From UKL13-3 sp943369665 (lineage in GTDB: Bacteria > Bacteroidota > Bacteroidia > UKL13-3): a stretch of 64,000 nt of DNA. The notes under the pieces are model-generated. The model did not search any database and was not told the origin of the DNA. It saw only the letters and a program-made list of their open reading frames with translations. A program made the position numbers and the translations under genes. The stretch lies in contig CALRNX020000005.1 in the NCBI GenBank assembly GCA_943369665.1, positions 62,001-126,000 of the forward strand, in the 5' to 3' direction. Of this stretch, positions 9,095 to 17,620 are shown piece after piece. The first letter of the stretch is position 1. Every line of letters starts with the position of its first letter.

Positions 9095-9730
9095 ATGATT
9101 CAAAAACTAATTCTGATTCTCATTCTAACAATAAATATCTCAAATGCTCAAGTTCTTTACTATGATTCTCTTTGGCAAATTTGCAACAAGGAAGATGCTT
9201 CCTTTTACAGAGTAAGTCAAAAAGAACATGATACCATCTTTGTTAAGGACTACTACATTAATGGGCAGTTGCAAATGTCAGGCAGCTATTTGGATGAGAA
9301 ATGCGAAATTAAAAACGGGTTGTTTACTTTTTATTATCAAAATGGACAAAAGTCGTCAGAAGGTTTTTATCGAAATAATACACGTGAAGGAGATTGGAAA
9401 TACTGGAATGGAAAAGGAGAAGAAGAGGGTTTCGTTGAATCTATGCCCGAGTACCCCGGAGGTCCGGAAGCAATGAATGCATTTATTGCCAAAGAAACCT
9501 GTTACCCTAAATATGCAAGGAAAAACAATATTCAAGGCCGAGTTGTATTAGAGTTTATTGTTGGAATTGATGGGACCATCAGCGATATAACAGTGAAAAA
9601 ATCAGCTCATCCTGTTCTGGATGAAGAGGCAATCAGAGTGATTTCGAAAATGCCAAAATGGAAACCCGGAATGCAAAACAACAAACCCGTTTTCGTAAAA
9701 TTCACTTTGCCTATCGTCTTTAAACTTTAA
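9095..9730 (+). CDS. Secreted TonB C-terminal-domain protein with MORN-like repeats
   Basis: 211 residues. A signal peptide (residues 1-18, ending SNAQ) is followed by two or three MORN-type hairpins (YYINGQLQMSGSYLDE, FYYQNGQKSSEGFYRNN, GDWKYWNGKG) and a TonB_C domain from about 115. The TonB_C part has the usual AYPGGxxA-like start (MPEYPGGPEAMNAF), NNIQGRVVLEFIVGIDG and the terminal PVFVKFTLPIVF. Unlike true TonB it lacks a cytoplasmic anchor and proline spacer, so it is probably a periplasmic TonB_C-only protein, a class expanded in Bacteroidota. It overlaps the convergent symporter gene by 11 bp. Confidence 0.82.
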   Translation: MIQKLILILILTINISNAQVLYYDSLWQICNKEDASFYRVSQKEHDTIFVKDYYINGQLQMSGSYLDEKCEIKNGLFTFYYQNGQKSSEGFYRNNTREGDWKYWNGKGEEEGFVESMPEYPGGPEAMNAFIAKETCYPKYARKNNIQGRVVLEFIVGIDGTISDITVKKSAHPVLDEEAIRVISKMPKWKPGMQNNKPVFVKFTLPIVFKL

Positions 9731-11186
9731 GTGAACTGTTTGCAGCCCCTTTCTCGCTAATCATCCACAAACCTGCAAAGGTTAAAGCTCCGTTTAAAAT
9801 AAGCATTTCAATACCAATTTGATATCCGCCCAACAGTGCGGGAGCATAAACTTGTATGGCATAACAAATAGCCGGTGCGATCAAACAAACTATTGGGGCT
9901 AACTTATCTGTTAACACTCGCCTGGTTAAAATGCCAAACGTAAATAACCCCAACAGTGGTCCATAAGTATATCCGGCAATGTCCAATAAAATTCCAATGA
10001 TGGATTTGTTGTCGAGCCACTTGAAAAACATCACGCAAACAAGAAATAAAACAGCAAATGTTAAATGAACCGTTATCCTCGTTTTCGATTTTTGCGTTTC
10101 TCCTAATTGGTCGTTTCGTTGAAGACCCAAAATATCAATGCAAAAGGAAGATGTTAATGCTGTAATTGCTCCATCTGCACTCGGAAACAAAGCCGAGATC
10201 AACCCGATAATAAAAATAACAGCAATAGCCGGTGGTAAATATTGCAAGGCAATGGTTGGGAACAGGTCATCTCCTTTTACATCCAACCCTTTGTTGCTTG
10301 CATACAAATACAATAAGCCACCCAATAACAAAAACAAGAAATTAACGCCTACCATCACTGTACTAAACGTCAACATGTTTTTTTGCGAGTCACCCAGTTT
10401 TTTCACGCTGATGTTTTTCTGCATCATTTCCTGGTCGAGGCCCGTCATGCTAATGGTTATGAATGCTCCCCCTATAATTTGTTTGAGAAAGAATTTTTTA
10501 TCCATTACATCCGTATTAAACATTTCGGTATAACCCAAAGCATTCAATTGACTCATGGCTTCCGAGAATGAAATATTTAAATCGCCCATGATGTAAAACA
10601 CGCAAACCACTAAAGCCAATAACATAAAAAATGTTTGCAGTGTATCGGTCCACACAATGGTTTTTACGCCTCCTTTAAAGGTATAAAGCAAAATCATGAC
10701 TAAAATAATCAAGGCGGTAGCTGCAAAAGGAACACCCAAAGCATCCAGGATAAAAAGCTGCATTACATTTATCACCAGGTACAAACGCAATGTAGCCCCC
10801 ATTGTACGCGAAATGATAAAAAACAATGCCCCTGTTTTATAGCTGTTGTCGCCAAAGCGGTGGTGCAAATAATGGTAGATGGACGTAAGATTGAGCCTGT
10901 AATAAAGTGGCAATAAAATATAAGCCACCGCGAAGTAGCCAATAAAATAACCTAATACGACCTGAAAGTAGTTAAAATGATTAGCCGCAACCGTTCCCGG
11001 AACAGAGATAAACGTAACACCACTCAAGGATGTTCCGATCATACCAAAAGCCACCAACATCCAATGGCTGTTTTTATTTCCGTTAAAAAAAGTTTCGTTA
11101 TTGCTTCCACGGGCTGTATAAAAAGCAACCCCCAGCAATACCAAAAAATAAACGACTACAAACGAAAAAAGAATCAATGGTGACAT
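9720..11186 (-). CDS. Sodium/solute symporter family (SSS) transporter
   Basis: 488 residues, polytopic, with about 13 hydrophobic segments. The N-terminal region GSNNETFFNGNKNSHWMLVAFGMIGTSLSGVTFISVPG is typical of SSS proteins (yyY-GN-NSHW...TSLSGVTFISVPG in pieces), as are GGVKTIVWTDTLQ and GLISALFPSADGAITALTSS. These proteins import sugars, amino acids, nucleosides or carboxylates with Na+. The substrate cannot be assigned. The -7 box TACATTTG (11199-11192, minus strand) ends six bases before the ATG, implying a nearly leaderless mRNA. Confidence 0.9.
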   Translation of the reverse strand: MSPLILFSFVVVYFLVLLGVAFYTARGSNNETFFNGNKNSHWMLVAFGMIGTSLSGVTFISVPGTVAANHFNYFQVVLGYFIGYFAVAYILLPLYYRLNLTSIYHYLHHRFGDNSYKTGALFFIISRTMGATLRLYLVINVMQLFILDALGVPFAATALIILVMILLYTFKGGVKTIVWTDTLQTFFMLLALVVCVFYIMGDLNISFSEAMSQLNALGYTEMFNTDVMDKKFFLKQIIGGAFITISMTGLDQEMMQKNISVKKLGDSQKNMLTFSTVMVGVNFLFLLLGGLLYLYASNKGLDVKGDDLFPTIALQYLPPAIAVIFIIGLISALFPSADGAITALTSSFCIDILGLQRNDQLGETQKSKTRITVHLTFAVLFLVCVMFFKWLDNKSIIGILLDIAGYTYGPLLGLFTFGILTRRVLTDKLAPIVCLIAPAICYAIQVYAPALLGGYQIGIEMLILNGALTFAGLWMISEKGAANSSLKV

Positions 11187-11191
11187 GGAAA

Positions 11192-11199
11192 CAAATGTA
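11192..11199 (-). promoter_or_regulatory. -7 box of the symporter gene
   Basis: TACATTTG on the minus strand, a perfect match to the Bacteroidota -7 consensus TAnnTTTG. A TTG lies about 21 bp further upstream. The box ends six bases before the ATG at 11186, so transcription should start at or next to the start codon. Confidence 0.55.
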
Positions 11200-11360
11200 A
11201 CAACCCAAATAAATGCTGGACAAAATAGTTAGCCACAGGTTTTGGGGGAAGATGTGAAAATAGACAGTCAACTAATTTGAGACTTGTGATGTTAAAATTG
11301 CGATTTAATTAAGGGCAAACTAAACTGTGGTCTATGGACTAAAAAACTATGGACTTTCCC

Positions 11361-11368
11361 TACATTCG
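11361..11368 (+). promoter_or_regulatory. Candidate -7 box of recR
   Basis: TACATTCG, one mismatch from TAnnTTTG, followed by CACC and then the ATG at 11373. Its position inside the upstream extension of the longer recR frame supports the downstream start. Confidence 0.4.
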
Positions 11369-11372
11369 CACC

Positions 11373-11978
11373 ATGAATTATCCTTCGCAACTCATAGAAG
11401 AAGCTGTTAACGAACTTTCTAAATTTCCGGGTATTGGTAAAAAATCGGCCATGCGCATGGTTTTGTTTTTACTGAAACAAAAGGAACTGGACGTGATAAA
11501 GCTTGGCGAAGCCGTGATTAAATTGCGGACACAAATCCAATATTGCAAACGCTGCGGAAATGTGAGCGATACCCATATGTGTAATATTTGTGCCAATCCC
11601 AAACGCGACCAACATACCATTTGCGTGGTAGAGGATTTGCGGGATGTGCTGGCCATTGAAAACACCAATTCGTTTACCGGAACATATCATATTATTGGAG
11701 GGTTGATCTCGCCCATCAACGGAATCGGCCCCGACTCCCTGAATATCGAGAGTTTAATTGAACGCATAAAAACAGAAGAGACCAAGGAGATCATCATGGC
11801 CATAAGTGCTACCATGGAAGGTGACACAACCGTATTTTACCTCTCCAAAAAGATGAAAGAACTTGGGGTTAATATCAGTACAATATCCCGCGGAATTGCT
11901 ATAGGCGGAGAACTCGAGTATGCAGATGAGATCACCTTGGGCAGAAGCATTGCACTGAGGGTTCCGTATCAAAATTAA
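11373..11978 (+). CDS. recR: Recombination mediator protein RecR
   Basis: 201 residues from the chosen start; the frame could open at 11349, but family length and the -7-like box at 11361-11368 favour 11373. RecR works with RecO/RecF to load RecA on gaps. Visible parts: helix-hairpin-helix FPGIGKKSAMR, a four-cysteine zinc finger (C58, C61, C70, C73), a Toprim domain starting CVVEDLRDVLAIE, and the C-terminal GGELEYADEITLGRSIALR. Single gene, divergent from the symporter. Confidence 0.96.
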   Translation: MNYPSQLIEEAVNELSKFPGIGKKSAMRMVLFLLKQKELDVIKLGEAVIKLRTQIQYCKRCGNVSDTHMCNICANPKRDQHTICVVEDLRDVLAIENTNSFTGTYHIIGGLISPINGIGPDSLNIESLIERIKTEETKEIIMAISATMEGDTTVFYLSKKMKELGVNISTISRGIAIGGELEYADEITLGRSIALRVPYQN

Positions 11979-12155
11979 CCTGATACCGCTTGCATTTCAG
12001 CTGTCACACAATCCTCATTTACAGCAAATAAGCTGGCTGTTTTTTGCTATATGCTGCAATGGTTCATTGATTTAAATCAATTTCGTTAAATCTTTTTTAT
12101 TGCCAACTTTGTTCTACTTGTTAATCATACTTTTCACCATTTTAATATTCAACAT

Positions 12156-13553
12156 ATGATCATCCAACAACTTTATACAAATTGCCTGGCACAAGCCGCT
12201 TATTATATCGAATCAGATGGAGAAGCTGCCATTATTGACCCGCTTCGCGATTACGATGCATATATTGAACTGGCTAACAGCAATGGTGCAAAAATCAAAT
12301 ATATTTTCGAAACGCATTTTCATGCCGATTTTGTGAGCGGGCATATTGATCTGGCAAAAAAAACCGGAGCTACAATTGTGTATGGACCAACTACCCAAAC
12401 AACATACCCGGTGCATGTAGCAAAGGATGGAGAAGACCTTACACTCGGAAAATTAACCATTAAGGTATTGCATACTCCCGGCCACACTCCTGAATCGAGC
12501 AGTTTTTTATTGTTGGATGAAATCGGCAAGGAACACTGCGTGTTTACCGGTGACACCTTATTTGTTGGTGATGTGGGAAGACCTGACCTGTTGGATGGTA
12601 TAATGACCAAAGAAGAGTTGGCTGGTATGATGTATGACTCTTTGCATACTAAACTAATGCCACTACCTGATGCTGTAGTTGTATACCCTGCACATGGAGC
12701 AGGCAGCGCTTGCGGTAAAAATATTGGTAAAGAAACATTTTCAACCATCGGAGAGCAAAAAGCAAAAAACTATGCTTTGCAACCGATGACCAAAGAGCAA
12801 TTTATTAAAACCGTTACAGAGGGTATTGCGCCTGCTCCTTCATACTTTTTTAAAGATGCTAAACTCAACAAACTAGGTTACGCACCGATTGAGGAGGTAT
12901 TGACCACAGGACTTTCGGCTCTTCCTTTATCCGATTTTGAAGCCAAAATGAATGAGGGTGCTACCATCATTGATACCCGTATCCCGGATGTTTTTGAGTT
13001 GGGCTTTATTCCTAAAGCCATCAATTTTGGCTTGAACGGACAATATGCAATATGGGCTGCAACATTACTTGATATTGCTGCTCCGGTTCTCATCATAGCT
13101 GAATCAGGAAAAGAAAAAGAAAGCATTGAGCGCCTGGCCCGTGTTGGTTTTGACAATATTCAAGGTTATTTGGATGGAGGCTTTGAAACATGGAAACAAG
13201 CTGACAGACGTTGGGATATGATCATTACAGTGGATGAAGAAGAGTTTGAGTTGGACGCAAAACATACGGATATCAAAATATTGGATGTGCGCAAACCGGG
13301 CGAGTTTAATGATGGGCACCTTACACAGGCTATCTCTTTTTCATTGGATAAAATAACAACAGATTATGCATCCTTAAATAAGGATGATGAGTTTTTGGTG
13401 CATTGTGCCGGAGGTTATCGCTCCATGGTTGCCGCTTCATACCTAAAATCAAAAGGATTCCAACGCGTGAAAAACGTATTGGGTGGATGGAGTAAAATCA
13501 AAACCATGAACCTGCCTATGACATTCGACCAACAAAAGGTTGAAGCGAATTAG
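12156..13553 (+). CDS. MBL-fold hydrolase with two rhodanese domains (persulfide-dioxygenase/CstB-like)
   Basis: 465 residues. Residues 1 to about 250 are a metallo-beta-lactamase domain of the ETHE1/glyoxalase-II type: HFHADFVSGH, HTPGHTPESSS, FTGDTLFVGDVGRPDL, YPAHGAGSACG. They are followed by two rhodanese domains. The first (about 255-350) has no catalytic cysteine; its active loop reads IAESGKEKES. The second (about 365-455) keeps Cys417 in HCAGGYRS. This architecture belongs to enzymes that oxidise glutathione, bacillithiol or CoA persulfides and pass sulfane sulfur on. With bshA in the same genome, bacillithiol persulfide is a plausible substrate, but that is inference. A box CAACTTTG lies upstream near 12105. 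Confidence 0.88.
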   Translation: MIIQQLYTNCLAQAAYYIESDGEAAIIDPLRDYDAYIELANSNGAKIKYIFETHFHADFVSGHIDLAKKTGATIVYGPTTQTTYPVHVAKDGEDLTLGKLTIKVLHTPGHTPESSSFLLLDEIGKEHCVFTGDTLFVGDVGRPDLLDGIMTKEELAGMMYDSLHTKLMPLPDAVVVYPAHGAGSACGKNIGKETFSTIGEQKAKNYALQPMTKEQFIKTVTEGIAPAPSYFFKDAKLNKLGYAPIEEVLTTGLSALPLSDFEAKMNEGATIIDTRIPDVFELGFIPKAINFGLNGQYAIWAATLLDIAAPVLIIAESGKEKESIERLARVGFDNIQGYLDGGFETWKQADRRWDMIITVDEEEFELDAKHTDIKILDVRKPGEFNDGHLTQAISFSLDKITTDYASLNKDDEFLVHCAGGYRSMVAASYLKSKGFQRVKNVLGGWSKIKTMNLPMTFDQQKVEAN

Positions 13554-13556
13554 TGA

Positions 13557-15332
13557 TTATAAATCTTTCCAACGTTCGATGCGGATCCTAATCGTATCCG
13601 TACCGTTGAGCCTGAATATTTGATTATCCGGAATTCTTCCTGAACGGGTTGTTGCTTCTGTTTCCCAGGAGCCCCGTGTTATTTTGTAAAAGCCATACCG
13701 TTTGCTAAAATCAGAAATGGTTAATGCATAGCGTCCGTCAACACCTTTTTTAAACTTATACTGTTCGTCTTTTACCTGCCAATCGTTAAAATCACCCACA
13801 AGGTATAAGCTCTCGCTTACTGGCGTATTATCCGGTATTCCGGTTAGTAATAAGATCACTTGTCGTTGGTCTGTTTCATCAAACCATCGTTGCACACTGA
13901 TATGTATGGTATCGTCTGCCATTCCCCTCCTGATTCCTCGATTGTCCATTTTATCTCCATTAAATTTAGCTTCCTCTCTATCCCATGAACCACGCGTGAT
14001 TTTAAACTCATGTTGGTCGTAATCATTTAACCTAAGCAGGATGTATTTTTTTCCATTCGGCAAATTTCTGAATTGGTAATTTTCGTCTTTATCATTCCAT
14101 CCATTAAAATCTCCGGCCAAATACATTGTATTGTTTTTTCCAAAATCGGGCAACTTATCAATGATGATAAAAACCTTTTTCCGTTTATCATAATCAATAA
14201 ACGGAGCATTTACTTTGGCTGGTGGCGAAATGGCCCGCTCCATATTTCTCAGGTCATTTGAGGAAACAACAGCGTTTGTGTTCTCAATGGCAACTGACCT
14301 GATATCTTTTGTTCTGATCCTGGGTGAAGCAGCATCGGCCCACGCTTCTACTTTTATATAAATTGTATCTTTCCGATCACGAGCGATCGTTCTGTTTTCG
14401 ATATCTTGAAAACGCTTATCCGTTTCTACCGTTTCCCAACCTCCTCGGGTTATTTTATAAGCAAAAGCGTCTTCGCCCGAATAGGTAATATTGATAAACC
14501 GTTTACCATTGGGCAATACTGAAAATTTATACCTGCCATCCAGCGGATTCCAATTGTTAATATTACTTGCCAGAAAAATATCCGACTTGCCTTTGGTACT
14601 GCTTGGCATTGATTCGATCACAATGGTTTTGGTGTGAATTTTTTCCAGTGGCATATCGCCCCAGGAATTCACATTGATCAAAACAGTGTCTTTCTGCCCG
14701 AATAAAATCTCACGTTGCAATTGTTCATTTCCGTTCTCGTCCAGCTCGGCACTTTCCCATGTGCCTCGGGTTATTTTAAAAACAAGTTTGTCGCTGTTCC
14801 GGGGTACTGTTAGCATTAGCTTTCCGGATGCCAGCTTCTTAAACAAAAAGCGTTGGTTATCGCACTGCCACCCATTGATATTTCCTCCCAAATATATTTT
14901 TGAAGATAAGGGAGTGTTTGATGGCAGCTTATCAATTATTAAGGTTACCCGTTCACAATTCTCCGGTTCCAAATCCTGCCAACCTACTATCGTGTCAATC
15001 CTCAAATCACCATCACCATATCTTAGTTTGCGGTTCACCAATTCTCCTCCGCAAGCATCTGTTTCCACCGTTGTCCAGTCGCCTCGTGTAAATTTATAAT
15101 ACACATTACCAAACCCGATGGGCAGATCAACAGAATACTGTTTGGTCTCCTCATCATACGTCATCAAATATTTGGAATCGCCCGGGTTCCAATTGTTAAA
15201 ACTTCCGGCTACAAATATTTGCGCACCTTTGGGTGTATTTTTGGGTACTTTATCCAACGAAAGGGTCACCCGTTTGCACGATGAAACCACAAGCAAACAG
15301 ATAATAATGATATATCCGAAATGTATTCTCAT
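13557..15332 (-). CDS. Lipoprotein of five tandem carbohydrate-binding-like (CBM20/48-type) repeats
   Basis: 591 residues from the ATG at 15332, whose ATGA overlaps the TGA of the response regulator; an earlier Met would add four residues but spoil the signal. Lipobox VSSC (Cys19). The mature part is five repeats of roughly 100-110 residues, each with a strand like VTLxIDKxPxNTP, then IYLAGDFNxW, a hydrophobic hairpin, ITRGxWExxE, and a closing DTIxIxVxxWxD. The IYLAGDFNGW element and RG-W turn resemble starch-binding CBM20/CBM48 beta-sandwiches. No catalytic domain is present. A linker of about 35 residues separates repeats 3 and 4. Last gene of the LytS/LytTR operon, so probably the controlled envelope output. 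No named family recognised for the whole protein. Confidence 0.8.
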   Translation of the reverse strand: MRIHFGYIIIICLLVVSSCKRVTLSLDKVPKNTPKGAQIFVAGSFNNWNPGDSKYLMTYDEETKQYSVDLPIGFGNVYYKFTRGDWTTVETDACGGELVNRKLRYGDGDLRIDTIVGWQDLEPENCERVTLIIDKLPSNTPLSSKIYLGGNINGWQCDNQRFLFKKLASGKLMLTVPRNSDKLVFKITRGTWESAELDENGNEQLQREILFGQKDTVLINVNSWGDMPLEKIHTKTIVIESMPSSTKGKSDIFLASNINNWNPLDGRYKFSVLPNGKRFINITYSGEDAFAYKITRGGWETVETDKRFQDIENRTIARDRKDTIYIKVEAWADAASPRIRTKDIRSVAIENTNAVVSSNDLRNMERAISPPAKVNAPFIDYDKRKKVFIIIDKLPDFGKNNTMYLAGDFNGWNDKDENYQFRNLPNGKKYILLRLNDYDQHEFKITRGSWDREEAKFNGDKMDNRGIRRGMADDTIHISVQRWFDETDQRQVILLLTGIPDNTPVSESLYLVGDFNDWQVKDEQYKFKKGVDGRYALTISDFSKRYGFYKITRGSWETEATTRSGRIPDNQIFRLNGTDTIRIRIERWKDL

Positions 15333-16093
15333 TGATCCATCCATGTTAAAAAATCATCTACCTTTAATCGACTTACCAAAATAGGTTCATCTGTTTTGTG
15401 TTGCAAATCCAAGCTCAGGCGACTGTTAAAATACTTATGTACCTTTTTGATTGATTGTATATGCACGATAAAACCCCTGTTGATCCGAAAGAACATTTTG
15501 GGATCCAGGAGCTTTTCCAATTCTTCCATTTTATAATCGATCAATAATTTTTGCTGCTCAAGTGTACATGCATACACAACATTATCATTCGCTTCAAAAT
15601 AGGTAATCTCATTTGCCGTTATATACTTAAACTGGTCACCCATTTTTATCACAAACCTCGATTTGTATTCCCTTCTCGGTGATAGCAATTCCTTTAATTT
15701 ATCCGCTGTAAACTGCAATGAGTTCTGAGTATAATTACCCTTTACCTTTTCATATTTTGTGATCGCCTTTTTTAGCTGCTCCTCTTCAATGGGTTTCAGC
15801 AAGTAATCTATACTGTTTAACTCAAAAGCCTTGATGGCAAATTCGTTATACGCTGTTGTAAAAATTACCGGTTGTGTTATTTCAATCTTGCTAAAAATAT
15901 CAAAGCTCAACCCATCCGAAAGTTGAATATCGGCAAATACAATATCAAATGTTTTCGATTTCTCTAAAAAGGTGCATGCATCGGCTACAGAATCAAGTTC
16001 TCCCACGATGGTCAAATCGGGTACAAGTTTTTTCAGCAACCGTTTGAGTTCGGTGCGTGCATGTGGTTCATCTTCTATAATCAGAGCATTCAT
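15329..16093 (-). CDS. LytTR-family response regulator
   Basis: 254 residues: receiver domain (acidic pocket EDE at 7-9, phospho-acceptor Asp55 in FADIQL, TTAYNEFAIKAFE, Lys in YLLKPI), then a LytTR DNA-binding domain from about 145 to the end (EITYFEANDNVVYACT, MFFRINRGFIVHIQSI). LytTR proteins bind pairs of direct repeats about two helical turns apart. It follows the kinase gene with a one-base gap and overlaps the lipoprotein gene by 4 bp. A candidate binding site lies at 17573-17604 upstream of the operon. Confidence 0.94.
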   Translation of the reverse strand: MNALIIEDEPHARTELKRLLKKLVPDLTIVGELDSVADACTFLEKSKTFDIVFADIQLSDGLSFDIFSKIEITQPVIFTTAYNEFAIKAFELNSIDYLLKPIEEEQLKKAITKYEKVKGNYTQNSLQFTADKLKELLSPRREYKSRFVIKMGDQFKYITANEITYFEANDNVVYACTLEQQKLLIDYKMEELEKLLDPKMFFRINRGFIVHIQSIKKVHKYFNSRLSLDLQHKTDEPILVSRLKVDDFLTWMDQ

Positions 16094-16094
16094 A

Positions 16095-17126
16095 CTAGTC
16101 TATTAAAGGTATTTTCACCAAAAAATGAGCCGATGTTTTATCAATTACCACAGGCGATTTAGTTAAGTAGGCAAACCTGTTTTCTATCATTTTTAAACCC
16201 AACCCACTCGAGTATTCAAGTATTTCCTTTGGTTGAAAATTATTTTCTACAAACAAATATTCATCCGTACATTCAATGCTAATGGTTAAAGGTTTGTTTT
16301 GCGAAAGCACGTTGTGCTTAATAGCGTTTTCAACCAGCATTTGTATCGTGAGCGGAATCAGGTGTTTTTTCAAACACGAAGAATGAATATTGAGGTTAAA
16401 AAACAACATCTTCTCAAACCTTACCTCCAGTAGTTCTTTGTATTGGTTAAAAAAAACAAGCTCTTCTTCTACCGTAATAATTTCTTTATCGCGATACTCC
16501 AGTATACTCCTGTATACCCCTGATAGTTTCCGCAAAAACTCGGCTGCCTTATCTTGATCAATGTATATTAATGAGCTTAATGTATTCAGGTTGTTAAACA
16601 AAAAGTGGGGGTTTATTTGCGTGCGCAACAGCTCCAGGCTAAACTGGGCTTTCTCCTTTTGAAAAGTTGCCATTTCAATGCGCGCACTGTTCCACTTTTG
16701 CAATAAGTACTGGCCGAATTCCTGCAATACCGAAAGTTCGATTACAATGACCAACAGCAAAAAGTCAATAAACAATGATTGCAAACTGATAAAAACATCA
16801 GCAGAAAATTGCAGCTGCACGAAAGCAAAAATTACTTTTAGCACCGTAATGCATAATCCGGAAACACCTGCAAACAGTATTGACTGAAGGGCTAGTCGTT
16901 GAAGAGGATTATCACTCCAATCCACCCTCCTGTCAAGGTACCTGCGCATGGGAATATGGGTATATCTTACAACCGCAAAGACAAAAATGGCAATACAAAA
17001 CTCCCCAAACGTAGCATTCAGAAAGAACTGAAACCCCAAAAGTGTATAAACAACCTCATGCAATACATAATAAATAAGGACACTCCCTATAAAAATGATG
17101 TTTTCACGCTTCAGGTTGTTTAACAT
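16095..17126 (-). CDS. LytS-type sensor histidine kinase
   Basis: 343 residues. The first 150 or so form four to five membrane helices without a recognisable extracellular sensor domain. They are followed by a His_kinase domain (QINPHFLFNNLNTLSSLIYI, phospho-His174) and an HATPase_c domain (NAIKHNV, SSGLGLKMIENR). This is the usual partner of LytTR regulators. It starts 3 bp after the stop of the small secreted protein, so that protein or its ligand may feed the membrane sensor; this is inference from position only. Confidence 0.92.
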   Translation of the reverse strand: MLNNLKRENIIFIGSVLIYYVLHEVVYTLLGFQFFLNATFGEFCIAIFVFAVVRYTHIPMRRYLDRRVDWSDNPLQRLALQSILFAGVSGLCITVLKVIFAFVQLQFSADVFISLQSLFIDFLLLVIVIELSVLQEFGQYLLQKWNSARIEMATFQKEKAQFSLELLRTQINPHFLFNNLNTLSSLIYIDQDKAAEFLRKLSGVYRSILEYRDKEIITVEEELVFFNQYKELLEVRFEKMLFFNLNIHSSCLKKHLIPLTIQMLVENAIKHNVLSQNKPLTISIECTDEYLFVENNFQPKEILEYSSGLGLKMIENRFAYLTKSPVVIDKTSAHFLVKIPLID

Positions 17127-17129
17127 ATG

Positions 17130-17507
17130 TTATTCCTCTGTTGGAGGTGTTGTTTTGGTGAACGATTTCTCTACTACATAATTACCCTTTTTCAACCTAA
17201 TTTTATACTCTCCTTCAGGAAAAGCCGAAATAATATAAACCCGCCTAAGGGTATTTCCCTTTTTAAGACCATCATTGAACAATGTTGTTGAACCTCCCAT
17301 TAATTTGATTTTAACCGGTTCTTCATTTTCTGTGGTCAAGTCGAGTAAAAGCGTATCGCCACCACCATATACGATTGTTGCATCCATATTGGGCAATACA
17401 AGTTTCGTGATCTTCTGATTACTGTCTTTAGAAGGTCTTTCTCCTGTTTCAGCTTTTGCATATGTTATACCAAGCAACAGTAACAAGGTAAATATTGAAT
17501 TTTTCAT
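17130..17507 (-). CDS. Small secreted protein, first gene of LytS/LytTR operon
   Basis: 125 residues with a signal peptide (residues 1-19, ending AKAE). The mature part of about 105 residues is rich in beta-prone segments (KITKLVLPNMDATIVYGGG, LRRVYIISAFPEGEYKIRLK) with a Thr/Pro tail, which suggests a single small beta-sandwich. The pattern resembles short Bacteroidota Ig-like secreted proteins such as DUF3244, but I cannot confirm a family. It lies directly downstream of the 21-bp direct repeats and 3 bp upstream of the kinase. It could be a signal modulator or a target. Confidence 0.72.
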   Translation of the reverse strand: MKNSIFTLLLLLGITYAKAETGERPSKDSNQKITKLVLPNMDATIVYGGGDTLLLDLTTENEEPVKIKLMGGSTTLFNDGLKKGNTLRRVYIISAFPEGEYKIRLKKGNYVVEKSFTKTTPPTEE

Positions 17508-17531
17508 AGCTTCTTTGTTTTAATGTTTGAA

Positions 17532-17539
17532 CAAAGTTG
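17532..17539 (-). promoter_or_regulatory. Candidate -7 box of the LytS/LytTR operon
   Basis: CAACTTTG on the minus strand, one base from TAnnTTTG, about 25 bp before the first start codon. I see no -33 TTG at the right distance, which fits a promoter that needs an activator. Confidence 0.4.
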
Positions 17540-17572
17540 CACGCTAAAGCCCTGTATAAACAGCAGCTAACT

Positions 17573-17604
17573 GTGAAATGTCGTATTGAATTGGTGAAAT
17601 GTCG
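17573..17604. promoter_or_regulatory. Candidate LytTR binding site: 11-bp direct repeat, 21-bp period
   Basis: GTGAAATGTCG occurs at 17573-17583 and again, identical, at 17594-17604 (CGACATTTCAC in the operon's direction). The start-to-start distance is 21 bp, two helical turns. The core CATTTCA and the 21-bp period match the direct-repeat arrangement known for the E. coli LytTR regulator YpdB. The pair lies 34-65 bp upstream of the candidate -7 box, where an activator would sit. Confidence 0.62.
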
Positions 17605-17620
17605 GTTGCTTTAAGTATAA

